49,220 nucleotides of DNA from Lacticaseibacillus baoqingensis (GTDB lineage Bacteria; Bacillota; Bacilli; Lactobacillales; Lactobacillaceae), in assembly GCF_003946165.1 (NCBI RefSeq), contig NZ_RHOI01000019.1, forward strand, positions 1-49,220, read 5' to 3'. Positions within the stretch are counted from its first letter, which is position 1. Every line of letters starts with the position of its first letter. The position numbers and the translations under genes were made by a program. Below, piece by piece: positions 1 through 9,023 of this stretch. Below the pieces are notes generated by a model. That model was not told where the DNA came from. It saw only the letters and a list, made by a program, of their open reading frames with translations, and did not search any database.

Positions 1-49
1 TCATGTTTAATTCTTTTCATTTAAGAAAAGCCCTATCACATTTACGAAA

Positions 50-375
50 CTTTGTTCAGTTTTCAAAGGACTACCTTATCGCTTGACGCAATAAGCTTTA
101 TCAGCTTATCACAGCAGCAATCAAGTTGTCAACGAAAATTTCAAATCAATTTTCGTAAAGCGCTTCATTCACGCTTGCGACAACTTACATATCATATCAG
201 CTGTGTTACCAATCGTCAACTACTTTTTCACGGTAATTTTCAATTAGTTCGATCAAGCTGAATATTCATTCAGCCCTGCTGCCATGTATGCACGCCACCA
301 TTCGATCAACCGCATCAAGCCGGCTGTCGAAATGACAACGTTGAATATAATATCAATTCCTGCCGCGAGGGTCAA
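50..375 (-). promoter_or_regulatory. rRNA operon leader: three tandem promoters and boxA
   Basis: On the minus strand there are three consecutive sigma-A promoters reading out of the left edge. The first is TTGACC (370-375), 17 bp, TATTAT (347-352). The second is TTGACG (214-219), 17 bp, TATGAT (191-196). The third is TTGACA (127-132), 18 bp, TAAGCT (103-108). They are followed at 50-68 by CTTTGAAAACTGAACAAAG, the boxA-type antitermination sequence typical of rRNA leaders in lactobacilli and bacilli. No 16S sequence is inside the window, so assignment to an rRNA operon is inference from this leader. No protein gene is supported between 1 and 430. Confidence 0.75.
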
Positions 376-430
376 CCCCCTTTTCCAGAAAAAAATCATG
401 ATGCGGTGTCACAAGCCATTGACCACATAA

Positions 431-460
431 AAAAGCTAGGGATTTCTCCCTAGCTTTTTG
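431..460 (-). terminator. serS terminator
   Basis: An inverted repeat AAAGCTAGGGA / TCCCTAGCTTT ends in a T run when read on the minus strand, just after the serS stop codon. It is a typical rho-independent terminator. Confidence 0.85.
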
Positions 461-468
461 GGCCCACG

Positions 469-1752
469 CTAGTCTTCTGCAGTGATCAAAGTCTGGCCAC
501 CCATGTATGGCACTAATACCTCAGGGGTCGTCACCGTGCCGTCAGCATTTTGGTAGTTTTCTAAAATTGCGGCGACAGCACGGCCAACTGCCAAACCAGA
601 ACCATTTAACGTATGCACGAATTGCGGCTTGCCGTCGTCATCGCGATACTTGATCTGCGCGCGGCGGGCCTGAAAGTCGGTACAATTAGAGCAGCTGGAG
701 ATCTCACGGTAACGATCTTGCGCTGGCAACCAAACTTCCAGATCATTGGTCTTGGCACTGGTAAAACTGGCATCCCCGCTGGCTAAAGTGATCACGTGAT
801 ACGCCAAGCCAAGCTTTTGCAGCAGTTCTTCGGCATCATGGATCAAGTTGTCGAGTTGATGCCAAGAATCTTCTGGTTTGCAAAACTTCACCATTTCAAC
901 TTTATTGAATTGGTGCATCCGGATCAATCCGCGCGTATCACGCCCAGCACTGCCGGCTTCAGAGCGGAACGCTGGAGACAATGCGGTGAAAGAGATCGGC
1001 AATTTTTCGCTAGGAATGATCTCATCGCGGTAATAATTGACCAGTGGCACTTCCGCCGTCGGGATCAGCGTTTCTTCTTGATCCTCGTTGTTGATGCTAT
1101 AGACATCTTCAGTGAACTTGGGGAATTGTCCGGTGCCAAACATCGAGTCGTCATTGACTAAATAAGGGGTGAGCATTTCGGTATAGCCTTCTTTGGCATG
1201 TTCATCCAAGAAGAAGTTATACACGGCGCGTTCCAACCGCGCCCCTGCACCCTTGTAATACACAAAACGGCTTCCAGAAACTTTAGCCGCACGTTGAAAA
1301 TCTAAGATACCCAGTGCCTCACCGATTTCATAATGCGCCTTAGGGGTGAAATCAAATTCTGGCAGTTTTCCCCACTTATATTCTTCACGCGAATCATCTT
1401 CGTTCAAGGACATAGGCACATCATCAGCCGGAAAATTAGGTAAACGGACAAGAATATACCGGATCTTTTCATCGATCGTTTTTAATTGCGCATCTAATTT
1501 TGCAATGTCTTGCCCAACCGCGCGCATTGCGGTGATCTGCGCGGTGGCATCTTCTTTGGCGCGTTTTTTGTTGGCGATCTCATCAGACACTTGATTGCGC
1601 TTGGCCTTCAAGTCTTCAGTCTGCTTGATCACACTGCGACGCTGCTCATCTAAAGCCAACACCTCATCGATTTGGGCGCCATCAACGCCTCGAGCTGCCA
1701 GTTTGTCCTTTGCCCATTGCGGTTTTTGCCGCAACACCTTGATATCTAACAT
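469..1752 (-). CDS. serS: Seryl-tRNA synthetase
   Basis: Charges tRNA-Ser with serine in the cytoplasm. The 427-residue product has the usual length. The first ~110 residues are a charged helical arm (the tRNA-binding coiled coil), followed by the class II catalytic core. Motif 2 contains [15 protein letters not shown] and motif 3 contains [15 protein letters not shown]. The start at 1752 (MLDIKVLRQ) is chosen because it has AGGAGG 7 bases upstream; the open frame continues further upstream, but only into the T-box RNA. The gene is single, with its own T-box leader, promoter and terminator, so it is expected to be induced when tRNA-Ser is uncharged. Confidence 0.97.
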   Translation of the reverse strand: MLDIKVLRQKPQWAKDKLAARGVDGAQIDEVLALDEQRRSVIKQTEDLKAKRNQVSDEIANKKRAKEDATAQITAMRAVGQDIAKLDAQLKTIDEKIRYILVRLPNFPADDVPMSLNEDDSREEYKWGKLPEFDFTPKAHYEIGEALGILDFQRAAKVSGSRFVYYKGAGARLERAVYNFFLDEHAKEGYTEMLTPYLVNDDSMFGTGQFPKFTEDVYSINNEDQEETLIPTAEVPLVNYYRDEIIPSEKLPISFTALSPAFRSEAGSAGRDTRGLIRMHQFNKVEMVKFCKPEDSWHQLDNLIHDAEELLQKLGLAYHVITLASGDASFTSAKTNDLEVWLPAQDRYREISSCSNCTDFQARRAQIKYRDDDGKPQFVHTLNGSGLAVGRAVAAILENYQNADGTVTTPEVLVPYMGGQTLITAED

Positions 1753-1776
1753 GTCTTTCCTCCTAAAATTGCACAC

Positions 1777-1990
1777 AAAAAGCCCTTCATCCAATTGGGA
1801 CGAAAGGCCTGTTTCCGCGGTACCACCCAAGTTTGGCCAATTGGCCACGCTCAAACGGGGTAACGGCCCGCGACCGAACGGATCCTCTCCGCCCACTAAC
1901 GCATACTGGAATCAGGGTCTTCGCCGCTTGCACCAACCGCGCCGTCTCTAGGTGACCCCCTATGGGTACGCTATGTGTGTTTAATAATTT
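1777..1990 (-). promoter_or_regulatory. Seryl T-box riboswitch
   Basis: The minus strand carries the T-box core TGGGTGGTACCGCG at 1816-1829, which pairs with the tRNA acceptor end. A competing terminator follows at 1777-1808: GCCTTTCGTCC, a short loop, GGATGAAGGGC and a T run. Upstream, a stem I-like region contains AGAGA and GGTTGGTGCAAGC. The likely specifier is TCC (serine) at 1908-1910, followed by A. Position directly before serS supports serine specificity. Confidence 0.93.
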
Positions 1991-1992
1991 AT

Positions 1993-2021
1993 AACATAAC
2001 GTATTTTCTGCCGTGACGCAA
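1993..2021 (-). promoter_or_regulatory. serS promoter
   Basis: TTGCGT (2016-2021), a 17-bp spacer and TATGTT (1993-1998) lie just upstream of the T-box leader. Confidence 0.55.
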
Positions 2022-2067
2022 TCCAAACCGGCCTCAAAAACCCAAAAAAGCTTGCCAGTTGCCGCCA

Positions 2068-2751
2068 TTATTCTTGGGCGGCTAACGCCTCAGGATCTAA
2101 GAGCTTGATTTGTCGATGAGCAGCTTGCTGCAGCCACCCCTTGTCAGCAAATTGCGTCAGTTTGCGGCTGAGTGTTTCCGGCGTCGTCCCCAGAAAATCC
2201 GCGAGATCACGTTTTTTCATCGGTAATGTCAACGTGTTGCCTTGCGTTTGCGCTTGGGTCAACAAATACTGTGCCAAGCGCGTCGCCACATCAGCAGTGG
2301 TGACCATGGTCGTTTGGGTCTCTAACTCGCCGATGCGCGTCGCCAAAGCGGCGATCACGGCTTGGCTGATCGCCGGATACGTTTGCAGCAGCTGTTGAAA
2401 GTCTTTTTTGTATAAAACACAAGCAGTAACTGGCGCCAATGCTTGGGCTTGGGCGCTGTGTTGGCGATCCATGAACAACGCTTGATCACCGTCAAAATCC
2501 CCTGGGTGTAACACTCGCAATAATTGCTCGCGGCCTTGCGCTGAGGTGCGCGCGATTTTGACTTGACCGGCATGCAAAATATACAACGCCTCTGCAGGGG
2601 TGTTTTCCAAATACAACGTTTCTCCCGCAGCAAAATGGCTATGATGCACCAACGCTTCGATGCGTTCCAGTTGGGCGTGCGGCAGCTGATTGAAAATCGG
2701 CACCTGCGCCACACACAAATGTTCATGCTCAGTAATCGACGACACCCCCAA
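2068..2751 (-). CDS. Crp/Fnr-family regulator, FLP-like
   Basis: A 227-residue transcription factor. Residues ~14-120 form a cyclic-nucleotide-binding-type beta roll (GETLYLENTPAEALYILHAG) and residues ~165-210 a winged helix (KKRDLADFLGTTPETLSRKL). There is no Fnr-type four-cysteine cluster. Only Cys13 and Cys111 occur, close to the layout of the dithiol switch described for the Lactobacillus casei FNR-like protein FLP, so a thiol redox sensor is plausible (inference). The start is a TTG at 2751 inside the end of the upstream Mga-like gene (23-base overlap); GTG at 2745 is an alternative. The overlap suggests translational coupling with that regulator. Confidence 0.85.
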   Translation of the reverse strand: MGVSSITEHEHLCVAQVPIFNQLPHAQLERIEALVHHSHFAAGETLYLENTPAEALYILHAGQVKIARTSAQGREQLLRVLHPGDFDGDQALFMDRQHSAQAQALAPVTACVLYKKDFQQLLQTYPAISQAVIAALATRIGELETQTTMVTTADVATRLAQYLLTQAQTQGNTLTLPMKKRDLADFLGTTPETLSRKLTQFADKGWLQQAAHRQIKLLDPEALAAQE

Positions 2752-4381
2752 CGCTCATCTTATCATCCCAAAGTTGCCGAATGGTGGCATACAATTCACC
2801 GTACCAGTCATTAGAGCTTGTCGACGCCCATTTGTAAGTCACTGTGCCGGGCCCTTTTTTCTCAGCTGAATCAGGCACTGTCGAGCTTTCGATCACCAGA
2901 TCGGCTTGATCCAGATCCGTTTCATTCGGTGACACCAGCTCGACGACGGGCTGGCTCATCAAAAAGGCCAGCAAATCAATATAACCTAGTAAGGTTTGTT
3001 CGATCACCACGGCCACTTTGACTTTCACCGGCGGAATGAACTGCACGACTAATTGCAAGACGTTGCGGTAAAAAGAATCCGTCAGCACATCAAGGGAAGC
3101 CGTGAATTCATCTAATTCATGGCTAAAGACCACGTGTTCCAAAGTTTGGCGCACTTTTTTGCGAAGCCCTGGGTTTTCTGGCATCTGGTGCAGCTTGTCA
3201 TTGACTTCATAAGCGATCACTTCGGTCAAGTCTTCACCGAATTCTTGGATCGACACCGTCACCGCCAACAAATTCGCCAACAACATATTCATGGTAGCTT
3301 GCGGCAGCATCGCATCGGCAATGAAGTCCACTGGCAACTTCGCCAAAAACTCCGTGACCAACGTATGGATCTCTGGGTTATACCGTTCAAACCGCCGCAC
3401 AACAGTCGACTGCAGATCCGTCCCAGTGGTGACATAAAACGGTAAGAAATTGAACAGGAAAAACAGCGCCGCTGATTCGCCCATTTGCTCACTGATACTT
3501 AAGTCGCTGTGATCCAGGCCAGCAGGCAGCACATCTTGAAGTTCTTCAAAAACATTCGGCACCGGATACTTCAAGGCAAAGCTAGTATTCGCTAGTGACA
3601 ATGCGTGCCCGTCTTTAGCGCGCTGTTGCGCCACGGCACCATAGTACATGGCGATTTCACGGGTCACGAGATTCGGCCGGCCCATATCAAACATGCGAAT
3701 GATCGCATCGATTTCTTGACCCTTGTCATCACGCTGGCAACCGGTAAACGGCCAACCAGCCCCGTCTGTTGCCATCCAAAAGATGATCGTCAAAAAGACG
3801 CGGATGCGCTTTTCATCGCCTTGCAAGCTTAAAGTTTCATAAGAAAAACGGACGCCAAATTTGCGGGCAAAGTCTCTGACCGGCTTCAAATGGCGCAGCA
3901 TCGTGGCTTTGCTGGTTTGTTCATGAGCTAAAAAGTCTTCAAAATTATCAAATTTATGGTACAACAAGGCTTCTAAGAATTTATACGGCTGGCCTTGTTG
4001 GACAAAAAATAACCGCACCTGACTCGATGGTACGTTAAATAACCGCTTCGTCGTCGTGTTTTTATGGTGGGTCATGACTTCCAAAGTCTCGACCAGACCA
4101 TTGTACGTGTTATAAACGCTACCATAGTTACGCCCAGTCAATGACGCGATCTGCTTGAGATTGACATCTTTAACTAAAGGCTTGCCTTGATGTTCTAACT
4201 CAAGGCGATCTTCAACTGGCGTTTGTGCCACACGTGCATTCACGATTCGGCGGAACAAACTCATTTTTTCTGTTTCGGACATCGAAAGAAAAATATCTTC
4301 CCGACCGCGCATATACATTTCCCCCAATTTAGCCTGGTATTCATCACGGTAATTATACCCGCAGATGACAGAAGTTTTCAA
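2729..4381 (-). CDS. Mga-like transcriptional regulator
   Basis: Up to 550 residues, with the layout of Mga/AtxA-type regulators: N-terminal helix-turn-helix regions (about residues 65-110 and 140-180) followed by a long helical PRD-like body. The stretch FLTIIFWMATDGAGWPF matches the equivalent part of the second Mga-like protein at 5330-6808 (LQTIYWQATHGETWPF), so the two are paralogs. The start is uncertain: the frame opens at a TTG at 4381 without a clear ribosome binding site, while ATG at 4312 has GGGGG 8 bases upstream and may be the true start. Target genes are unknown; it is divergent from the deoxynucleoside kinase and overlaps the downstream Crp/Fnr gene. Confidence 0.78.
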   Translation of the reverse strand: MKTSVICGYNYRDEYQAKLGEMYMRGREDIFLSMSETEKMSLFRRIVNARVAQTPVEDRLELEHQGKPLVKDVNLKQIASLTGRNYGSVYNTYNGLVETLEVMTHHKNTTTKRLFNVPSSQVRLFFVQQGQPYKFLEALLYHKFDNFEDFLAHEQTSKATMLRHLKPVRDFARKFGVRFSYETLSLQGDEKRIRVFLTIIFWMATDGAGWPFTGCQRDDKGQEIDAIIRMFDMGRPNLVTREIAMYYGAVAQQRAKDGHALSLANTSFALKYPVPNVFEELQDVLPAGLDHSDLSISEQMGESAALFFLFNFLPFYVTTGTDLQSTVVRRFERYNPEIHTLVTEFLAKLPVDFIADAMLPQATMNMLLANLLAVTVSIQEFGEDLTEVIAYEVNDKLHQMPENPGLRKKVRQTLEHVVFSHELDEFTASLDVLTDSFYRNVLQLVVQFIPPVKVKVAVVIEQTLLGYIDLLAFLMSQPVVELVSPNETDLDQADLVIESSTVPDSAEKKGPGTVTYKWASTSSNDWYGELYATIRQLWDDKMSVGGVVDY

Positions 4382-4416
4382 ATTAAGTTTTCAGAATATT
4401 GAGCCTCACCTAACGC

Positions 4417-4445
4417 TTGCATTCGGCTAAAGTTCCCCGTATGAT
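4417..4445 (+). promoter_or_regulatory. Promoter of deoxynucleoside kinase gene
   Basis: TTGCAT (4417-4422), 17 bp, TATGAT (4440-4445), about 47 bases upstream of the kinase start, in the divergent intergenic region. Confidence 0.55.
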
Positions 4446-4492
4446 GGAAGACGCGTGAATTTTCGCGACGAATTCCTGAGCAAAGAGGGAGC

Positions 4493-5161
4493 ATGATGAC
4501 ATTGATCGTATTAGCAGGGACTATTGGGGCCGGCAAAACCAGCCTCACCCAAATGTTGGCAGACCATTTGGGGACACAAGCGTTTTATGAATCCGTTGAT
4601 GACAACGAAGTCTTGCCATTGTTTTATCAAGATCCGAAAAAATATGCCTTTTTATTGCAAATATACTTTTTAAATAAACGCTTTGCTGCGATCAAACAGG
4701 CTTATCGCGACGATAACAATATCTTAGACCGATCGATTTTTGAGGACTCTTTGCTTTTCCATTTAAATGCCGATCTTGGTCGGGCAACCGCCACCGAAGT
4801 CAAAGTCTATGACGACTTGTTGGCGAATATGATGGAAGAGCTGCCGTTTGCCGCGCACAAAAAGCGGCCAGATTTATTGGTCCATATCCGCGTCAGCTTC
4901 GAAACCATGCTTGACCGGATCAAACGCCGCGGCCGCCCTTATGAGCAGCTCGATGCTGACCCGACATTGTATGCCTACTATCAAGAACTCAACCAGCGCT
5001 ACGACCAATGGTACGACGATTACAACGAAAGCCCTAAGATGCAGATCAATGGTGATGCACTCGATTTTGTCGGCAATGACTTAGACCGGCAAAAGGTGAT
5101 CGCCAAAATCGACGCCCGCTTAGCGCTGTTGAATCAAGCGCATCAACAAGCCAACGCCTAA
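4493..5161 (+). CDS. Deoxynucleoside kinase (dNK family)
   Basis: Phosphorylates deoxynucleosides for nucleotide salvage, in the cytoplasm. The 222-residue product has the P-loop GTIGAGKTS (residues 9-17), the DRS motif in ILDRSIFEDSLLF and an arginine-rich lid (RIKRRGRPYEQ), all typical of the dCK/dGK-like bacterial kinases. The length is normal. The start is ATGATG preceded by AGAGGG; either ATG could be used. The gene is monocistronic, with its own promoter and terminator, and lies between two Mga-like regulators. Base specificity (dA, dG or dC) cannot be read from the sequence. Confidence 0.92.
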   Translation: MMTLIVLAGTIGAGKTSLTQMLADHLGTQAFYESVDDNEVLPLFYQDPKKYAFLLQIYFLNKRFAAIKQAYRDDNNILDRSIFEDSLLFHLNADLGRATATEVKVYDDLLANMMEELPFAAHKKRPDLLVHIRVSFETMLDRIKRRGRPYEQLDADPTLYAYYQELNQRYDQWYDDYNESPKMQINGDALDFVGNDLDRQKVIAKIDARLALLNQAHQQANA

Positions 5162-5180
5162 GCCTGCCGCTTCAAACCAA

Positions 5181-5210
5181 ACGCCCATGATCACTATCAT
5201 GGGCGTTTTT
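5181..5210 (+). terminator. Terminator after deoxynucleoside kinase
   Basis: ACGCCCATGAT / ATCATGGGCGT hairpin followed by TTTTTG, 20 bases after the stop codon. Confidence 0.9.
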
Positions 5211-5286
5211 GTGTCGCCATGCGCCTCACTGACGCGGACCCGGTCAGGAGAAATCACTTTTGATTATAGTATTTTTTCCGATATTT

Positions 5287-5294
5287 GATATAAT
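5287..5294 (+). promoter_or_regulatory. Extended -10 promoter of second Mga-like gene
   Basis: TGATATAAT contains a perfect TATAAT (5289-5294) with the extended TGn element. No good -35 box is seen at 17 bp, so an extended -10 or activator-dependent promoter is likely. Confidence 0.5.
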
Positions 5295-5329
5295 TAATTC
5301 GAATACGGTAGGAATGAGGGGCGTGGCGC

Positions 5330-6808
5330 ATGGATTTTGCGGCAATTTTTCTAGAAAAATCAGATCTGCAGAAATATCAATTGCTGCAAACCCTCAGCGC
5401 GTTAGAAGCCACTGGCAAAACGATCGCTGATCTCAGTAATAAGTTGGCCTTTTCTTATCAACGGACCTATAACCTTTTCCAAGAACTCAGCCAAGACTTG
5501 GCCGCGATGCGCCACTTGGCCCCGGCAAAAATGCGCCAGCAGCTGCTGTCGCCTGGGCCGCTGGCGATTTCTGCTGATCATTATCTTTATGATCGGCTGC
5601 AGCACGCACTGCCATTTCTCTTCTTTGATTATTTGGTCCAAGGCCACCAGCCTTCGGTTAACCGCTTTTGTGCAGAACACTTCATCAGCCGTTCGACGCT
5701 GAATCGCAAATTAGTCACATTACGCCATTTTTTCGCGCAATATCAGATCAAACTCTCCTTAAGCCGGCCTGGGTTGATCGGGCCTGAACCGCAGATCCGC
5801 TTATGTTTGCAAACGATCTATTGGCAAGCGACCCATGGCGAAACATGGCCGTTTAGTGCCACGCCATTAGCCGCCCTTAAAACACAATATCAGGCCTTAC
5901 CCAGTGGCGAGGCTTATCCGGTTTTCGCCCAATTGGATCTGTACTTGATCGCCTGCAGCCGCTTGCGCATCGCGACTGGTCATGTAATCACGGCTTTGCC
6001 GCTGGCGGCTGCGCCGGTGTATCCCGTTTTTGACAGTGCCAGTTATCCGCATTTAAGTGCGGCGCAGCTAGCGGCTGAAAATGATTTTTTTGCTTTTTAT
6101 CAAGCGACCAATCTGCGTTTGCACACGACCACCAAACAACCGGCCAGCTTATCTGCTTGGCTTCCAGAAGCGCTATTAGTGACGCAATATTTGCAACAGC
6201 ACCTGCTGCAGCCTAGTGATGCGGGTTATGTCGCCTTGCACGCGAATCAACGCTTGATCGCCAATATACAGCGCGTCACCGCCCGTTTTTTGGCTTTTGG
6301 CGGCAATTATCCCAAAGCTTGCGATTTTTCCATGCCTGAGCGCATCACCGCCCGCAGTCAACGTTTAGCTGAACAATTGGCGCAATGGCTGACCACATTG
6401 CCCAAAACGGCCCCATTTGATCTGCTCACGCAAAACGCCGCGAGCTTTGCCGACGCCATCAGATTCTTGTTAGCCCCTTATCTGCTCGCCGCAAAACCGC
6501 CAGCGCGCGTCAACGTGAAAGTGTTACTGGCAGCGAATGACATCTTAAATCGCCAGTTGAGCGGTTTTTTAGACAATCTCTTCTTTGTAACGCGCATGTC
6601 TGAACTGGCGCCGTTAACCGATGCTGATCTGGTCGTTTGTGACGCGGAAATGGCACAAACACCACCGGTACATCGCTATCTCAAAACCCATCCGCAAGCC
6701 TTGTTCAGCTGGTATTTAGATGTTACCCGCACTGATTTTCATCAACTGTATCTCAAATTATCCCAGCTTTACCAAGCAAGCTTAGTGCCTGTCCACCCAA
6801 AACCATAA
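5330..6808 (+). CDS. Mga-like transcriptional regulator
   Basis: A 492-residue paralog of the regulator at 2729-4381. It has an N-terminal HTH (about residues 30-65), a second HTH around residues 105-140 (SVNRFCAEHFISRSTLNRKL) and a long helical body. The shared motif is LQTIYWQATHGETWPF. The C-terminal ~100 residues (VNVKVLLAAND...VVCDAEM) resemble a degenerate EIIB-like end as in Mga/AtxA proteins; this last point is inference. The ATG at 5330 follows GAGGGG. Targets are unknown. Two paralogs flanking a kinase gene on opposite strands suggest a local duplication. Confidence 0.75.
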   Translation: MDFAAIFLEKSDLQKYQLLQTLSALEATGKTIADLSNKLAFSYQRTYNLFQELSQDLAAMRHLAPAKMRQQLLSPGPLAISADHYLYDRLQHALPFLFFDYLVQGHQPSVNRFCAEHFISRSTLNRKLVTLRHFFAQYQIKLSLSRPGLIGPEPQIRLCLQTIYWQATHGETWPFSATPLAALKTQYQALPSGEAYPVFAQLDLYLIACSRLRIATGHVITALPLAAAPVYPVFDSASYPHLSAAQLAAENDFFAFYQATNLRLHTTTKQPASLSAWLPEALLVTQYLQQHLLQPSDAGYVALHANQRLIANIQRVTARFLAFGGNYPKACDFSMPERITARSQRLAEQLAQWLTTLPKTAPFDLLTQNAASFADAIRFLLAPYLLAAKPPARVNVKVLLAANDILNRQLSGFLDNLFFVTRMSELAPLTDADLVVCDAEMAQTPPVHRYLKTHPQALFSWYLDVTRTDFHQLYLKLSQLYQASLVPVHPKP

Positions 6809-6835
6809 AGATGTGCAAGCCCACCCAGCAACCCA

Positions 6836-6876
6836 AAAGGCTGCTTGATCAATTTTTGATCAAGCAGCCTTTTTTC
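6836..6876. terminator. Bidirectional terminator
   Basis: AAAGGCTGCTTGATCAA / TTGATCAAGCAGCCTTTTTT forms a 17-bp stem lying between convergent genes, with A and T runs on both sides, so it can serve both the Mga-like gene and the ABC ATPase gene. Confidence 0.9.
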
Positions 6877-6879
6877 TGG

Positions 6880-7665
6880 CTATTGCGGATAAACGGCGAT
6901 CCGGTCGGTGCCGATATGGGTCAATTGGATCGGCGCCGCGTAAAACTCACTGAGTTTGTCATCGGTAAGCAGTGCTTGGCGCTTGCCTTGAGCAAAGACT
7001 TCGCCGGCTTTTAATAACATGACATGTTGAAAACACGGCATCAATTCTTCCGTGTAATGGGAAACAAACAGCAACGCCGGGCTATCTGGCATCTGGGCGA
7101 TCTTAGCAACGCGCTGCAACAGCGCTTCTCTGGCAAACAGATCCAAACCGTTGCACGGTTCATCTAAGATCAACAAGTCCGGTTTGGCCATCATCGCCCG
7201 TGCGATCATCGCCAATTGGCGTTCGCCTTGTGATAAGACGGCATATGTTTTGCCGATCAAGCTTTCGCCGCCCATTTCGCTTAACACCTCTTTGGCCGCT
7301 TGCAAGTCAGCTTGGGTATAGCGCTCATACAAGCCGATGCTGGCAAACTTCCCGGACAAGACGATTTTTTCCACCAAGTCGCCAGGGTGCAGCCAGTCTT
7401 GCAGCGCCGTAGAGACCCAGCCAATGCGCTTGGTCAATTCAGGGATCGAAATATGACCAAACACCCCGCCAAGGACTTCAAGTTCCCCATCAGTTGGCCA
7501 TAAATCCCCATGGATCATCTTCAGCAGGGTGGTTTTGCCAGCCCCATTCAAGCCTAAGATGGCCCAGTTTTGCTTGGGTTGGATTGTCCAGTCAATGTGG
7601 TTGAGGATCTTTTTATCCCCACGCTCCAGCGAGACGTCGCGGAACGCTAAAATCGGTTCTGCCAT
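6880..7665 (-). CDS. ABC transporter ATP-binding protein (YlmA/ModF-like)
   Basis: A 261-residue ATPase with Walker A GLNGAGKTT (38-46), Q-loop region STALQDW, signature LSQGERQ, Walker B LLILDEP and H-loop SHYTEE, all intact. No permease or binding-protein gene is adjacent. It may be a stand-alone ATPase of the YlmA/ModF-like group or pair with a membrane subunit elsewhere. The substrate cannot be deduced. The start has AAAGGAGG 8 bases upstream. It sits 21 bases after ilvA on the same strand and may be read through from the ilv operon. Confidence 0.88.
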   Translation of the reverse strand: MAEPILAFRDVSLERGDKKILNHIDWTIQPKQNWAILGLNGAGKTTLLKMIHGDLWPTDGELEVLGGVFGHISIPELTKRIGWVSTALQDWLHPGDLVEKIVLSGKFASIGLYERYTQADLQAAKEVLSEMGGESLIGKTYAVLSQGERQLAMIARAMMAKPDLLILDEPCNGLDLFAREALLQRVAKIAQMPDSPALLFVSHYTEELMPCFQHVMLLKAGEVFAQGKRQALLTDDKLSEFYAAPIQLTHIGTDRIAVYPQ

Positions 7666-7686
7666 TAGTCTTCCTCCTTTGGCGAA

Positions 7687-8955
7687 TCACACCAGCATTT
7701 CGTAAAGCATCGGGTTGTCCATCAAGTTGATATAGTGCGGATCAAATGCCGCCATGCGTTTGACCAAATCAGGATAACTGTTGCGATTGCTCAACAAGAT
7801 CCCCAACAAAACAGGACCATCCCCGCGATTGACTTTTTTGGTGTACTCAAACTTCGTGATGTCATCATTCGGCCCTAGCACTTGGCTGACGAATTCGCGC
7901 AAAGCACCTGGTCGTTGGGGGAAGTTAAAGATGAAGTAATGTTGCAAGCCGGCATAAATCAAGGCGCGCTCTTCGATTTCTTGCATCCGATTGATGTCAT
8001 TATTCCCACCAGAAATGATGCAAACGACGGTTTTGCCTGTGATCTCGTCTTTGAGGTTTTCCAACGCCCCAACACTCAAAGCACCAGCAGGTTCTGCCAC
8101 GATGGCTTGTTTGGTGTACAGATCAAGGATCGTTTGGGAAACTGCCCCTTCAGGCACTTGCGTCAATTCATCCACATATGCCCGGGCGGTTTGGTAGGTC
8201 AAATTTCCGGCAGTAGCCACTGCACAGCCGTCAACAAATGTATCCATCGAATCCAATGTGACGGGCTTGCCAGCTGCAAAAGCGGCCGCCATGGACGCCG
8301 CGCTGCCAGGTTCGACCCCGACAACTTTTGTTTGCGGGCTGACGCCTTTGGTATAAGCAGAAACGCCAGAAACCAAACCGCCGCCGCCAATGGCCACACA
8401 TAAGTAATCGACAGCAAAACCTTGTTTTTTAGCATCTTGGAAAATTTCTGTGGCGATCGTGCCTTGCCCGGCCATGGTCAAGAGATCATCAAATGGCGCG
8501 ATGAACGTTTGTTGTTCTTGTTCACAAAATGCATTCGCCGCGGCCGCACATTCATCAAAAGTGTCGCCGACCATCTTGATGGTCACATTGTCACCGCCGA
8601 AAAAGCGCACTTGATCACATTTTTGCTTTGGGGTGGTCACTGGCATGAAGATCGTGGCATGGATCCCCATTTTGTGACTGGTCCAAGCGACCCCTTGAGC
8701 ATGGTTGCCGGCACTGGCACAAACGACCCCGCGCTGGCGTTGGGCTTCAGTGGCTTGGCTGATCGCATAATAGGCGCCGCGGATCTTAAAAGAGCGCACC
8801 GCTTGCAGATCTTCGCGTTTTAAATAGACATTGGCTTGATATTTTTGTGATAAGTAAGGATCGTATTGCAAGGGGGTGTGGCGAATAATTGGTGCCAACA
8901 CCTCGCTTGCTTTTTCAACATCTGCCTGGGACAATACTTGTTTCGTGACAGCCAT
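7687..8955 (-). CDS. ilvA: Threonine dehydratase (threonine ammonia-lyase)
   Basis: PLP enzyme converting threonine to 2-oxobutyrate, the first step toward isoleucine. The 422-residue product has the PLP lysine in VRSFKIRGAYYA, the glycine-rich phosphate loop SAGNHAQG, and GGGGLVSG. A single ACT-like C-terminal domain (YFIFNFPQRPGALREF) normally mediates isoleucine/valine feedback. The start at 8955 (MAVTKQ) is chosen for its AAAGGATGG site and family length; the open frame extends 23 codons further without a site. It is the last gene of ilvB-ilvC-ilvA, about 200 bases downstream of ilvC with hairpins between. Confidence 0.93.
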   Translation of the reverse strand: MAVTKQVLSQADVEKASEVLAPIIRHTPLQYDPYLSQKYQANVYLKREDLQAVRSFKIRGAYYAISQATEAQRQRGVVCASAGNHAQGVAWTSHKMGIHATIFMPVTTPKQKCDQVRFFGGDNVTIKMVGDTFDECAAAANAFCEQEQQTFIAPFDDLLTMAGQGTIATEIFQDAKKQGFAVDYLCVAIGGGGLVSGVSAYTKGVSPQTKVVGVEPGSAASMAAAFAAGKPVTLDSMDTFVDGCAVATAGNLTYQTARAYVDELTQVPEGAVSQTILDLYTKQAIVAEPAGALSVGALENLKDEITGKTVVCIISGGNNDINRMQEIEERALIYAGLQHYFIFNFPQRPGALREFVSQVLGPNDDITKFEYTKKVNRGDGPVLLGILLSNRNSYPDLVKRMAAFDPHYINLMDNPMLYEMLV

Positions 8956-9023
8956 ATTCGCCACCATCCTTTCATTATTCATCATGATCGATTGTGTGTT
9001 CAGACCAAGCTGCGGTGTGAGCA

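Noticed and set aside
1753-1896. N-terminal extension of SerS
   Set aside because: The extra frame covers the T-box antiterminator and lacks a ribosome binding site. The MLDIKVL start with AGGAGG gives the family length.
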